In this document: piece after piece, positions 15,248-23,892 of the stretch
Numbering within the stretch: the stretch's first letter is position 1
How the letters are laid out: every line of letters starts with the position of its first letter
Assembly (NCBI RefSeq): GCF_023612255.1
Contig: NZ_CP063231.1
Span: 2,090,001 to 2,154,000 of the forward strand
DNA from: Luteibacter flocculans
Lineage (GTDB): Bacteria > Pseudomonadota > Gammaproteobacteria > Xanthomonadales > Rhodanobacteraceae
Length of the DNA stretch: 64,000 bases
Direction of reading: 5' to 3'
The notes under the pieces: model-generated
The model's input: the letters and a program-made list of their open reading frames with translations, nothing else
What the model was told of the DNA's origin: nothing
The model's database searches: none
Made by a program: the position numbers and the translations under genes

Positions 15248-15626
15248 ACCCGAGAATGCTGCACGCACTCGCCAATATGGCTAGCGTTGGATCCTGCGCA
15301 ATCATTGCCCAAACACTCTTGGACCCAGGCTCGCCCGTCTGTCGGCCCTCGGCCACGATGAAAACGATAACACCGACGCAAGGACCAGCAATTCGCCCCA
15401 GGTTTGCGTAGTGGAATTCAGTATGCAACGGACGACCGAAAATCCAGTCGGCGAAGGCGGGGTGCAGAATATCGAACGCCCCACCCAGCACGGCAATTAC
15501 CGCTCCATAGAAAACAGCGTACAACGCCAGCGTTAGTCTTCCGAAGGGAGACATAGGTAGTGTGACCAAGAATGAAATCGCTGCCAGGAGGCTTTCAAGT
15601 AAGCGGGCCGTCCAATAAACGGTCAA
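15207..15626 (-). CDS. hypothetical membrane protein beside dif
   Basis: 139 aa with about four hydrophobic segments (LLESLLAAISFLVTLP, LALYAVFYGAVIAVLGG, GPCVGVIVFIVAEG, LAILASACSILGFTVG). No family is recognised. It starts at 15626 inside the fn3 remnant on the other strand and ends 30 bp from the right att site. Its lower GC than the surroundings and its position next to an Rhs locus fit an accessory gene, perhaps an orphan immunity protein, but this is inference. Confidence 0.5.
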   Translation of the reverse strand: MTVYWTARLLESLLAAISFLVTLPMSPFGRLTLALYAVFYGAVIAVLGGAFDILHPAFADWIFGRPLHTEFHYANLGRIAGPCVGVIVFIVAEGRQTGEPGSKSVWAMIAQDPTLAILASACSILGFTVGTWSDVLSRF

Positions 15627-15853
15627 CGACGGTCACGTGGGCAGCGGTTGCGAACGCCACGAGCTACCAGCTGCAGGAAACGGTCACCCCGGTCGGTGGT
15701 ACGTCGGTTGTCTACAACGGCAGCGGTACCTCTTACATCGAGCGCGCGTTGGGTGTCTCGGGAACCCTGACCTTCCATGTCATGGCATGCAATGCAAACG
15801 GGTGCTCTGCATATGGCCCTTCCAGCTCGATACAGGTGCTCAATGGAAATTAA
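15572..15853 (+). pseudogene. fibronectin type III-like fragment of an Rhs gene
   Basis: A 93-codon frame with a fibronectin III-like strand pattern (TTVTWAAVANATSYQLQETV, GSGTSYIERALGVSGTLTFH, ACNANGCSAYGPSS). Rhs proteins of Xanthomonadales often carry such domains ahead of the Rhs core. There is no signal peptide and stops lie directly upstream in frame, so it looks like the remnant of a larger gene. Its end overlaps the start of the short Rhs gene by 11 bp. Confidence 0.5.
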
Positions 15854-16817
15854 GCTGAGAACGATCGCGCATGCCGCGCTGTGGTTGGTGGCCGCCATAT
15901 CTCTCCGTGTGTCCGCAGCTGACGTGCATTATCTTTACACTGACGTGGCTAATTCGGTCTTGGCCACGACAGACGCCAGTGGCGCGATCATTGCTTCTAC
16001 GCAGTACAAGCCTTACGGGCAAGCTCTGCTTGACAAACCGCTTGATGGCGTCGGATTCGCTGATCATCAGATGGATGATGAGTCCGGCCTGGAGTATATG
16101 AACGCGCGATATTACGATCCTATCGCCGGGCGTTTTGTAAGTCCCGATCCCGTACCGGCTGGAGGCGGGAAGTTCCTGGCCATCAATCGTTACGCTTACG
16201 GAAACGACAACCCTACTACGTTTATTGACCCCACGGGCATGGAATCCTGTGGGGTCTGGGCCTGCGAGACGTATGACTCCGGCTACAGCGACGGAGGCGC
16301 CGGGTCAGGAGACTCGCCATCAGCGCACATGCATATCAATCAATCGATCGTGATATTTGTCAGACAGCACTTGGCGGATGCGATGGAGGTGGCTCAACAG
16401 TACGGCCTTACCGCGGAAGAGGTGCTTGGCCTGGCCGGCCTTGAATCTGGGTGGGGATTTAGCCGCTTCGCGATGTTCAACAACTATTTTGGATTGCACG
16501 CACCCGTTAGTGGCGAGACGGGAGAGGTTCTCTCCAACGAAAGGTCGAGACAGGCAAACGGAAAAGTGGACTATACACGGGTGGCGACATTCAGCTCGTT
16601 CAAAGCGGGCCTTTCGGCCATGCTTGATCGACATACTGATCTGCAGAACATTACCGACCCCAAAGTGTTCGCTCGGCAGGCTCAGATGGGCTCGGGCCAT
16701 TGGGGATGGGATCCCGCCATGAAGGGGGCGCCGAGCGCGCCGCGGTCTAGCTACCAGCATAATCTTGTTCAGGTGATAACCGAAATTCAGCAGCTCATTG
16801 GTGAGGGGCGGAAATGA
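15843..16817 (+). CDS. short Rhs-core protein with glucosaminidase-like C-terminus
   Basis: 324 aa from ATG 15843. Residues 1-25 form a Sec-type signal peptide (TIAHAALWLVAAISLRVSA). Residues about 28-130 are the conserved Rhs-associated core (YLYTDVANSVLATTDASG, DESGLEYMNARYYDPIAGRF, NRYAYGNDNPTTFIDPTG). The C-terminal part resembles FlgJ/glucosaminidase-type peptidoglycan hydrolases: LTAEEVLGLAGLESGWGFSR with a candidate catalytic Glu, then NNYFGLHAP and VATFSSFKAGLSAML. Full Rhs proteins exceed 1,000 residues, so this lacks the cocoon. The stop overlaps the next gene (ATGA). A peptidoglycan-degrading toxin role is inferred. Confidence 0.75.
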   Translation: MEIKLRTIAHAALWLVAAISLRVSAADVHYLYTDVANSVLATTDASGAIIASTQYKPYGQALLDKPLDGVGFADHQMDDESGLEYMNARYYDPIAGRFVSPDPVPAGGGKFLAINRYAYGNDNPTTFIDPTGMESCGVWACETYDSGYSDGGAGSGDSPSAHMHINQSIVIFVRQHLADAMEVAQQYGLTAEEVLGLAGLESGWGFSRFAMFNNYFGLHAPVSGETGEVLSNERSRQANGKVDYTRVATFSSFKAGLSAMLDRHTDLQNITDPKVFARQAQMGSGHWGWDPAMKGAPSAPRSSYQHNLVQVITEIQQLIGEGRK

Positions 16818-17194
16818 AATTTTATTCGGCGTTTTTCGGATTGCTATTAGTCTTGGCGATCATGAATTCAAGCCTCTGGGCGGCGGACCACCGCATTGGA
16901 CTCACAGAAGCTCAGGCGAAGGCAAGAGCAGCAGAGCTGACGCATACCGCCTTTCCCGGCACACACGTGTATCCCGATCTGGAAAGGCCTATGTCGCCTG
17001 GATTCTATGGTGTCGAGTTGCACTGGGATCAGTTGGTCGAAGGTAATCAGGTAGCTGCCTTCTTACAGATCGATAGGCTAAACGGCAACGTCTTCCAGTT
17101 TGAAGGCGTGACTTGCTATCAATACGGGCCTGACAAGAAGATGCATGAGGTTCATCCGAACGGCAAGCTTCGCATGCCGGACGTGTGCGAGTAA
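16814..17194 (+). CDS. candidate periplasmic immunity protein for the Rhs effector
   Basis: 126 aa, coupled to the Rhs gene by ATGA. A clear signal peptide (FYSAFFGLLLVLAIMNSSLWA) is followed by a small mature domain of about 100 residues with two cysteines (GVTCYQYGP, MPDVCE) that could form a disulfide. A small secreted protein encoded directly after a toxin that acts on peptidoglycan fits a periplasmic immunity protein. No family is recognised, so function rests on context. Confidence 0.6.
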   Translation: MKFYSAFFGLLLVLAIMNSSLWAADHRIGLTEAQAKARAAELTHTAFPGTHVYPDLERPMSPGFYGVELHWDQLVEGNQVAAFLQIDRLNGNVFQFEGVTCYQYGPDKKMHEVHPNGKLRMPDVCE

Positions 17195-17727
17195 CTGCTC
17201 GCAAATGGCATCGGTTTTGACCGACGCTAAGAACTCTCCATTATATCGCTGAATGAGTGCACCTCGGCGGGAGGTTGGTGTCTGCGCTCAAGCACGTATC
17301 GTCCAACGGCCTAGTTATTCTCCATGCCTCGGCGCGCGCTTTCCCGTCTAAGTAAGCAACGCATGCGAGAGTTCGAAGGCAAAGTGTGACTGCAAGGATG
17401 CAGCGCCATCCGGACAGGCGCTGCATCACGGTTCCGGAGCTTTTCGCGCGACAGGCGGAAATAGGATCGGGCCACCGAATTGCGTCAATCTTACCCTCCT
17501 AGCCCTGTATGCGCCTCTCGAAGGCGTACGAAGAGTTAGTCTAAGTATTGATCAACGGCTGATGTGGAAAGCGGAACGCACCGGATGCTCCGGGTCGGGT
17601 TTCTGCCAACGCCATGTCTCAGCACGAGATGGTGTCGCGAACGGCGAATCGAGCTGCTGATCATGTCGAGAATCTAAAGATTGCCGGCGCAGATCGCGAT
17701 CTGAGGCTGGATATTTCATTGATATAT
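17195..17727. other. intergenic region, no gene seen
   Basis: About 530 bp between the immunity-like gene and the SDR gene. No frame with both a ribosome binding site and sensible composition was found. At its right edge a perfect 7-bp inverted repeat, TCATTGA-TATAT-TCAATGA (17716-17734), overlaps the SDR stop and may act as a weak terminator. Confidence 0.5.
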
Positions 17728-18522
17728 TCAATGAGATAGATCGTAGATGCGGTTTGCGACGTATTTAGGGGGCTGCCGACACCGCGTCGACGCCAGCGCA
17801 ACAGCGTCGGCACCCGCCGGGAAATGCAGCCGGCCGGTGGTGTCGTTGGCGGCATCCCAGATGCCTTCGGCGACATCTGTCGCAGCTGTCACGGCAGACA
17901 GGTGGCCGAATCCCGTAAGCACTTCACGGGCGAAAGACTCGTAGGGCTTCGTGAGCAGCCCCTGCATGCGCTGCTGGCCATTGGCGGCGAAGCTCGTGGA
18001 AGGTCCGTAGCCGGGTTCGACCAACTTGACCCGCACACCCACTGCTTTGAGTTCATGCTCCAGCGACGCCGTGAAGCCTTCGATGGCGGTCTTGCTAGCG
18101 GTGTAAGCGGCCACCAGTGGAAACGAAGCAAGGGTCGCGCTGGACGTGACATTGACGATCACGCCGTCTCCGCGTTCACGGAACTGCGGGATCACTGCCT
18201 GGCACATCGTCATCACACCGAACGTGTTGGTCTCGAAGATCTCTCGCACGGTGGACATAGGCGTAGCTTCGAATGCACCGAAGAGTCCGATGCCGGCGTT
18301 GTTCACCAGAACATCGATGGGGCCAGCGGCCTTCAGGGCCCGGCCGATGCTATCGGGCTGGGTGACGTCCAGGGGCAGGATACGTAGGTTGTCCGAGGCT
18401 GGAAGAAGGTCCGACCGCGGCGTCCGCATGGTAGCGATGACATTCCATCCTTTTGCGAGGAAGTGTCGTGCGGTTTCCAGGCCGTAACCGGATGAACAGC
18501 CAGTAATCAGTACAGTGTTCAA
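17728..18522 (-). CDS. short-chain dehydrogenase/reductase
   Basis: 264 aa from a TTG start at 18522 with GGAG-aacgaa upstream. Classical SDR: nucleotide-binding GCSSGYG (about residues 8-14), NNAGIGLFG, the catalytic Ser in VTSSATLASFP and the Tyr-Lys pair in YTASKTAIEGF. The substrate is unknown. It is divergent from the AraC regulator at 18624, which probably controls it. The arrangement resembles the pair at 29875-31768. Confidence 0.9.
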   Translation of the reverse strand: MNTVLITGCSSGYGLETARHFLAKGWNVIATMRTPRSDLLPASDNLRILPLDVTQPDSIGRALKAAGPIDVLVNNAGIGLFGAFEATPMSTVREIFETNTFGVMTMCQAVIPQFRERGDGVIVNVTSSATLASFPLVAAYTASKTAIEGFTASLEHELKAVGVRVKLVEPGYGPSTSFAANGQQRMQGLLTKPYESFAREVLTGFGHLSAVTAATDVAEGIWDAANDTTGRLHFPAGADAVALASTRCRQPPKYVANRIYDLSH

Positions 18523-18591
18523 TTCGTTCTCCGAGTGGTGTAGTTGACTCGAAGAAAACGATAGAGGACGCTATTCGGATCGTCGATACTA

Positions 18592-18607
18592 AATAATCCG
18601 TATTATT
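18592..18607. promoter_or_regulatory. inverted repeat between SDR and AraC genes
   Basis: AATAAT-CCGT-ATTATT, 6-bp perfect arms in an AT-rich stretch of the 100-bp divergent promoter region, 16 bp before the regulator start. It is a plausible operator or overlapping -10 element. Confidence 0.4.
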
Positions 18608-18623
18608 CCAGTGATCGTCTAGC

Positions 18624-19517
18624 GTGAGTGACCCTCTCTCAGAAATCGTTCGGTTGCTGCGCCCGCAGGCCGTGTTCGCCAATCTGATCAGTGGCAAGGG
18701 CAATTGGGCGGTGCGCTACTCCGAGTTCGGCAAACCCAGCTTTTGCATCATGCTGGAAGGCGGCTGTCGGCTGGCGGTGGATGGTCACGAGCCGACGACG
18801 CTAAGCGCCGGGGATTTTGTGCTGCTTCCTACGACACCCGGCTTCACGCTATCCAGCTTCCTCCCCTCGCCCCCCGTCCACCTGGACCCCACCAAAGTGC
18901 CGAAGGGACTGGAGCTACGCTATGGCGAGCAAACAGGCCAACCCGACATGCGTTCATTGGGAGGCGCGTTCCTGTTCGATTGCGTCGATCCCGGTTTGCT
19001 GGTGTCGCTGCTGCCTGGAGTGGTGCACGTGCAAGGTTCGTTGCGGCTGTCACAGCTCGTGCAGATGGTGGGTGAGGAGACTGCGGACGAGAAACCAGGC
19101 AACGAGTTCATGCGTTCTCGGCTGGCCGACATGCTGCTCGTCGAGGCCATGCGTTCGACAACCTCTGGCAGCGCCCCGCCGGGCCTCCTCCGTGGATTGG
19201 GCGATGAGCGATTAGCCGCCGCACTGAAGCAGATGCACGCCCATATCGGCCGGAGGTGGTCGGTTGCGCAACTTGCAAAGATCGCTGCGCTATCTCGGTC
19301 CAGTTTCTTCGAACGATTCACGCGGACGGTCGGGGTTGCGCCGATGGAGTATCTTCTCGCCTGGCGAATGGAAATCGCGAAAGAGTTCTTGCGTCGCGGT
19401 GAGTTGTCCGTGTCGGAGATCGCCGAACACGTCGGCTACGGGTCGACCAGCGCGTTCAGCGCGGCATTCACCAGGCATGTCGGACAGCCACCCAGCCACT
19501 ATGCGCGCGCAGCGTAA
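18624..19517 (+). CDS. AraC-family regulator with cupin sensor domain
   Basis: 297 aa from GTG 18624. N-terminal cupin-type sensor (SFCIMLEGGCRLAVDGHEP, LSAGDFVLLPTTPGF) of the Cupin_6 type, followed by an AraC DNA-binding domain (about residues 195-295): WSVAQLAKIAALSRSSFFER and LSVSEIAEHVGYGSTSAFSA, then GQPPSHYAR. Regulators of this type typically activate an adjacent oxidoreductase gene; here that is the divergent SDR. Confidence 0.9.
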   Translation: MSDPLSEIVRLLRPQAVFANLISGKGNWAVRYSEFGKPSFCIMLEGGCRLAVDGHEPTTLSAGDFVLLPTTPGFTLSSFLPSPPVHLDPTKVPKGLELRYGEQTGQPDMRSLGGAFLFDCVDPGLLVSLLPGVVHVQGSLRLSQLVQMVGEETADEKPGNEFMRSRLADMLLVEAMRSTTSGSAPPGLLRGLGDERLAAALKQMHAHIGRRWSVAQLAKIAALSRSSFFERFTRTVGVAPMEYLLAWRMEIAKEFLRRGELSVSEIAEHVGYGSTSAFSAAFTRHVGQPPSHYARAA

Positions 19518-19608
19518 ACGCGTCTGGATATTAGCGACACAACTCAATGCCCTGCCCCTCGCACGTCATGCGTCGGCTAAACTCACTTACGAGGCTTAGG
19601 GAAGTCAC

Positions 19609-20049
19609 ATGGAACGCGAATTCAAGGTCGGCTCGGCCCGTTTTGTGGTGGACGATCCCCGAGGTTTGCTGGGCGTCGCCGAGGCAACGCCTTTGAAAGC
19701 GGAGCAGCTTGGCATCGAGACAGCGCGGACTCGCGACGAAGAAGCATGGCCGTTCAGCCCGTTAGGCCATCCCAACCCGAATGACCCGATTGGAAATATC
19801 GGCGCACGAGTCGCAGTGCTCGATGGCATCGTTCAAGGGCGCACGAGCCCGTGGACGCTCGGGTTCGCTTGGTTTTTCAGCGCGATCGATGCATTCGCCT
19901 TTGCCGCCCTGATCTGGATGTCCAGCACAAGCATCGTCGCCAGGGGTCTCGCAATCGGCGCTGTGATCTGCCACACGGTGTTCTTCTTGAGAGCCAAGGC
20001 CACTATGCTGGGGCGCCGCGCAGGAAAGAAGGCCTACTTCAGTCGTTAA
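19609..20049 (+). CDS. hypothetical membrane protein, 146 aa
   Basis: 146 aa, ATG 19609 with AGGGAAGTCAC upstream. The N-terminal 80 residues are soluble; two hydrophobic segments follow (WTLGFAWFFSAIDAFAFAAL and GLAIGAVICHTVFFL), and the end is basic (GRRAGKKAYFSR). The family is not recognised. Confidence 0.7.
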   Translation: MEREFKVGSARFVVDDPRGLLGVAEATPLKAEQLGIETARTRDEEAWPFSPLGHPNPNDPIGNIGARVAVLDGIVQGRTSPWTLGFAWFFSAIDAFAFAALIWMSSTSIVARGLAIGAVICHTVFFLRAKATMLGRRAGKKAYFSR

Positions 20050-20201
20050 CCGGTACGGGTGCGGTTTACCCGAGCTTGAGTTAGGGGGAAAGGCCATAAC
20101 GCACCCGCTTCAACATAGGCACATCGGCACTAGTCACGCATGGCCCCCACTGCAATATTCGAAGCACTGACGGGGGCTGGGCCACGCTTAGCGGAGGATC
20201 G

Positions 20202-20786
20202 GTGGAAACGGAAGAACTTCTGAAAAGGGGTATCAGTGTCTGTTGGTACTTCCTGCTTGCCTGGTGGCTCTGGAGCGCCCGTGGAAATAAAGTCGTTGCG
20301 CGTGGCGAGCCATGGACGACCCGGCTTCTCCTGTACTGGCTGCCATTGACACTGGCTTTCGTCTTGCTGGGACCGGGCGATTGGTACGGGCACACGTGGC
20401 TGCGCGAAGGGATCGTGCCGCACACCCTTCCCTTCTTCACCGCGGCTCTCGTGATCGTCGCTGCTGGCGTCGCTCTCGCTTGTTGGTCGCGCTACCTCTT
20501 GGGTCGCAACTGGAGCAGCGTCGTGCAGATCAAGAAGGATCATGAACTGATCGAAGCCGGTCCCTACCGTTTTATCCGGCATCCCATTTACAGCGGGCTC
20601 CTCCTGGCATTCATCGGCACGGCGATCAGAGAGGGCGATGTGCGCGGCATCGTTGCGGTGCTGATCGTGTTGGCTTCGTTCTGGCGCAAGCTACGGATGG
20701 AGGAACGCATGCTCGGCGAAACCTTCGGCGGTGCATATGCCGCCTATAAAGCCAGAACTGCAGCGCTGATACCCGGCGTCCTCTAG
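20202..20786 (+). CDS. isoprenylcysteine carboxyl methyltransferase-family protein
   Basis: 194 aa from GTG 20202. Multi-pass membrane protein with the ICMT/NnrU-type C-terminal signature: LLGRNWSSVVQIKKDHELIE, GPYRFIRHPIYSG, and EERMLGETFGGAYAAYKART. Bacterial members are thought to be SAM-dependent methyltransferases acting on lipids or small molecules; the substrate is unknown. Confidence 0.85.
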   Translation: METEELLKRGISVCWYFLLAWWLWSARGNKVVARGEPWTTRLLLYWLPLTLAFVLLGPGDWYGHTWLREGIVPHTLPFFTAALVIVAAGVALACWSRYLLGRNWSSVVQIKKDHELIEAGPYRFIRHPIYSGLLLAFIGTAIREGDVRGIVAVLIVLASFWRKLRMEERMLGETFGGAYAAYKARTAALIPGVL

Positions 20787-20992
20787 TCAGCAAGGGATTT
20801 GCGAAGCCTGCACCTCAGGCCGGCGGGTGGCCGCGTGTTAGCGCAGGCCCGCGATTCAACGTTTCGACTCGAGAACGGCTTTGCCGGGTCCTGCCGTTTG
20901 CAAAGCGCACCCGATTTCGCCCTACCCTGGGCAACTAAACCTTTGCGACGCGGACCGCATCCATGCCGTAGTCGTCGGCGCGGGGTGTATCG

Positions 20993-22105
20993 ATGAATGG
21001 ATTTCCAGGACTGCGTGAGCGGGCATGCCGGCGTGCGCTACGAGGGTTCGCGCTATGTCTGATGAGCCTGCCGGTTGCCTTTCCGGCGTGGGCCGACTGC
21101 GGTAGCTGTGCCGCCATCGTTCGCCCTTTCGTCGTCGATCAAGGCTTCAACGGCGTGGTGATGGTGGGCCACGGTTCGCACATCGACTACTCCGCGAGCT
21201 TCGGTCTGGCGGATGCCGCCACGGGGCGAGCTCTGACGGCCGACACGCCGTTCGAGTCCGGCTCGATATCGAAATGGATTGCGGCAATGCTGGTCCTACG
21301 ACTGGTTCAACAGGGGCAGCTCGCACTGGACGAGCCCATTTCGATGTATCTGCCGGATTATCGAGCTGATAATGGTGCCAAGCTGACGCTGCGTCTCTTG
21401 ATGTCCCATGCCAGTGGGCTTCCCAATGCCATCGATGAGGCGATCAAGCGCGATCCGGCCACGCGGAACCTGTCGATCGACCAGGCGGAAGCCGTGCGAC
21501 GCTTTGCGAGCGGCGACTTACACTTCGAGCCAGGGACGGATTGGGAGTACTCGCACTCCAACTGGCTTCTGGTCAAGGCCATCGTGGAGCGGGTTACGAA
21601 GCGGGACTACGCCTCGCTGGTCGACGGTTACATCGTCCAGCCGCTCGCCATGCGCCATAGCGGAACGTTCGCTGGGAGTTCTCTTGCGGTACCGGGTATG
21701 GCGCACGGCTACCTCAAACTGGCTCCTTCGGCGGAACCGCTGGACAAGCCTTCGCCGGACTTCATGATGCTCGCCGGTGGGTTCTACGCCAGTGCCAACG
21801 ACTTGTTCATCCTCGTCGATGGCCTTTTCTCAGGAAGAATGTTGTCGCCCGAACTAACGCGCATTTTGATGAGCGTCGAACGCCCTGCCCAGCACTACGC
21901 CCTGGGTGGACGTACCAAGACACTCTCCTTTGGCGGCAAGGATCACCCCGTCGCCTGGGAATACGGATCCAACGGTGCATACCGGGTACTCGTGTGGCGC
22001 ACGCTCGACGACGGACACACCGTCATCCTGATGAACAACACGAGTTTCGATCATATGAAAATGGGCGATCTGGGCGCCGCGCTCATGGAAGCGAGCTATC
22101 GTTAG
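20993..22105 (+). CDS. serine hydrolase of the beta-lactamase (class C-like) family
   Basis: 370 aa. A signal peptide (LCLMSLPVAFPAWA) places it in the periplasm. The active-site S91-x-x-K94 is in ESGSISKWI, the Y-x-N motif in EYSHSNW, and LMSHASGLPN is the usual family motif. It is more likely an esterase or D-aminopeptidase-like protein than a true beta-lactamase, as most such stand-alone proteins are. Convergent with the S41 peptidase. Confidence 0.85.
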   Translation: MNGFPGLRERACRRALRGFALCLMSLPVAFPAWADCGSCAAIVRPFVVDQGFNGVVMVGHGSHIDYSASFGLADAATGRALTADTPFESGSISKWIAAMLVLRLVQQGQLALDEPISMYLPDYRADNGAKLTLRLLMSHASGLPNAIDEAIKRDPATRNLSIDQAEAVRRFASGDLHFEPGTDWEYSHSNWLLVKAIVERVTKRDYASLVDGYIVQPLAMRHSGTFAGSSLAVPGMAHGYLKLAPSAEPLDKPSPDFMMLAGGFYASANDLFILVDGLFSGRMLSPELTRILMSVERPAQHYALGGRTKTLSFGGKDHPVAWEYGSNGAYRVLVWRTLDDGHTVILMNNTSFDHMKMGDLGAALMEASYR

Positions 22106-22127
22106 ACGTCACGCACTGCGACCGTCC

Positions 22128-23573
22128 TCAGCGTAAGCCAGCGATCCAACGTTCCAGTGCGGCGTTGTCGGTCAGGTCGGCTTGGTAGACGTAGCGCGGC
22201 ACGAGCGGCACGTTGCTGCCACGCTGACGACCCCGGTACACCTTCATGGGTACGACCAGCGCCATGTGTCCGCTCGGCAGCATGGTACGGCGAATGTCCA
22301 TATACGCCGTGTCTGCACTGGTTACCTGGCCGACGTGGATGGCGCCCAGGGCCAAGAATAGATCTGCGGCATCGAGGCAGGCCGACGCGCAGCCGCTATC
22401 GGTCACCATGAAAATGCGGGCGTGAGTCTTCGGCGGCTTCGGCGTAGGACGCTTTGCCTCACCCGGCTCCATGTAGAACGGTTCGCCCTTCGCCATCGCC
22501 GCCTGCATGCCTGCAACGGTACTTTTTCCCCAAGCAAGGTTCTCAGGGGGCGCGTCCGCATGGGCGGACCACATGCGCACATAGGATTGCATCTGCGCCA
22601 TGTTGTCCTGGGAGGCGCGCCAGTCGACGCGGGTTGGAGCCAGGTTGACGGCATCCACAGCGTGCTTGCCCCAGAGTGCTTCGGCCACACGGTGGCTCCA
22701 TCCGGAGTCGCCGCCATTGTTTCCGCGCAGATCGAGCACGACGCGCGGCGCAGCGAGTATCGTTTCCCGCTGCGCTTGCACCTTTGCAATCAAAGGCTCC
22801 AGCGCCTTGGCTGCAGGATGATCGGGGTCGCCGTCGAAATCGCTGAGCGCGATCCAGACGGTGCCGTCGGAAAGCGTCCGCATGCCGATCGGTTCGGCCT
22901 TGCGTCGAAAGGCTTCGGCAAAACGGCGGTCCAATTCCTTATCGTCAATCGGACGCCATGCCAGATCCACCGTGCGGCGCGTGCCGTCCACGTCGAACGT
23001 GCACCGGACGGGGCGCTTGATCCAGGGATTGCCCACATCGGTGAAAAGGCGCTTGCCACGCATGACGCGTGACACATGAAGATTCCACCGGCCGCTTCCT
23101 CCCATGCCGCCGACATTGTCACGCGCGAGTGCTGCGGCGTCCTTTCCGTCGCAGGCGATGAGGCGTGCACCGAGGGGCACGGGTGCGTCCGCAGCACGGG
23201 TCACGACCCGTTGATCGTCTTTCGTGTCGAACGTCGTGAGAAATCCGGGCCACCGGGTGACGAGCGGCGGCTGTATGACACCTTCGGGCACGAAGGCGGC
23301 AAGGTGTCCGTCGTCAAATGTAGCGGCGTACGCGATGAGGGCATAAAGGTACCCCGCATACGTCGTAGTGCTGCCCGCGCGCTGCAGTGCCAGTGCCAGG
23401 GCCTGATCGTTTTTTGCGGCGAACCCGGGGTTTTCAGGATCGACTGGCCCCGGATGGTTGCGAGCGATGTCATCGTGCATCGCCTTGGCGTCCATGCGCA
23501 GGCTGGCAGCCCAGTCCTGTGCCGATGCAATAGGCGCCGTGAGCAGCAGCGCAGTGGCGAGCAGCGACTTCAT
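22128..23573 (-). CDS. S41-family peptidase
   Basis: 481 aa from ATG 23573, chosen because of GGGGGAAGGT directly upstream. Signal peptide LLATALLLTAPIASAQ. The C-terminal region has tail-specific-protease features: VVLDLRGNNGGDSGW, then FMVTDSGCASACLDAADLFL with the candidate nucleophile Ser and LGAIHVGQVTSADTAYMD. Probably a periplasmic serine protease; the substrate is unknown. Confidence 0.82.
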   Translation of the reverse strand: MKSLLATALLLTAPIASAQDWAASLRMDAKAMHDDIARNHPGPVDPENPGFAAKNDQALALALQRAGSTTTYAGYLYALIAYAATFDDGHLAAFVPEGVIQPPLVTRWPGFLTTFDTKDDQRVVTRAADAPVPLGARLIACDGKDAAALARDNVGGMGGSGRWNLHVSRVMRGKRLFTDVGNPWIKRPVRCTFDVDGTRRTVDLAWRPIDDKELDRRFAEAFRRKAEPIGMRTLSDGTVWIALSDFDGDPDHPAAKALEPLIAKVQAQRETILAAPRVVLDLRGNNGGDSGWSHRVAEALWGKHAVDAVNLAPTRVDWRASQDNMAQMQSYVRMWSAHADAPPENLAWGKSTVAGMQAAMAKGEPFYMEPGEAKRPTPKPPKTHARIFMVTDSGCASACLDAADLFLALGAIHVGQVTSADTAYMDIRRTMLPSGHMALVVPMKVYRGRQRGSNVPLVPRYVYQADLTDNAALERWIAGLR

Positions 23574-23892
23574 ACCTTCCCCCTCAGGTGTCGTCACGCA
23601 TGCTCAAGGATGCGAGCAGGGAACGGCAAGCGACGAAAGTCATACCTTAAAGATGCTTCGTCAGTACGGCCCAAGGGAGACGGTCCAGGTCGAAGGGCCA
23701 GCGAAAAGGTTGATTGGCATACGCGCAAGAAAATGCGGAGGCCGTATCCCTTCGCGAAGCCACATGGCGTTCATGTACTCCGATGAAAATGACACCGGAA
23801 ACGCCCAAACTATGAACCCGTGCCAACACCTCCAGTAAACCCGATGAGCCCTCCGCCGTTTGAGGGTCATCCTGCCTCGAACGGAGAACCGG

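Noticed and set aside
17241-17429. 62-codon minus-strand frame with a hydrophobic start
   Set aside because: No clear ribosome binding site and no recognisable family; not listed as a gene.
20993-22105. Antibiotic-resistance beta-lactamase
   Set aside because: SxxK and YxN motifs are shared by many esterases and peptidases of this fold; no AmpC-specific features or regulator are present.
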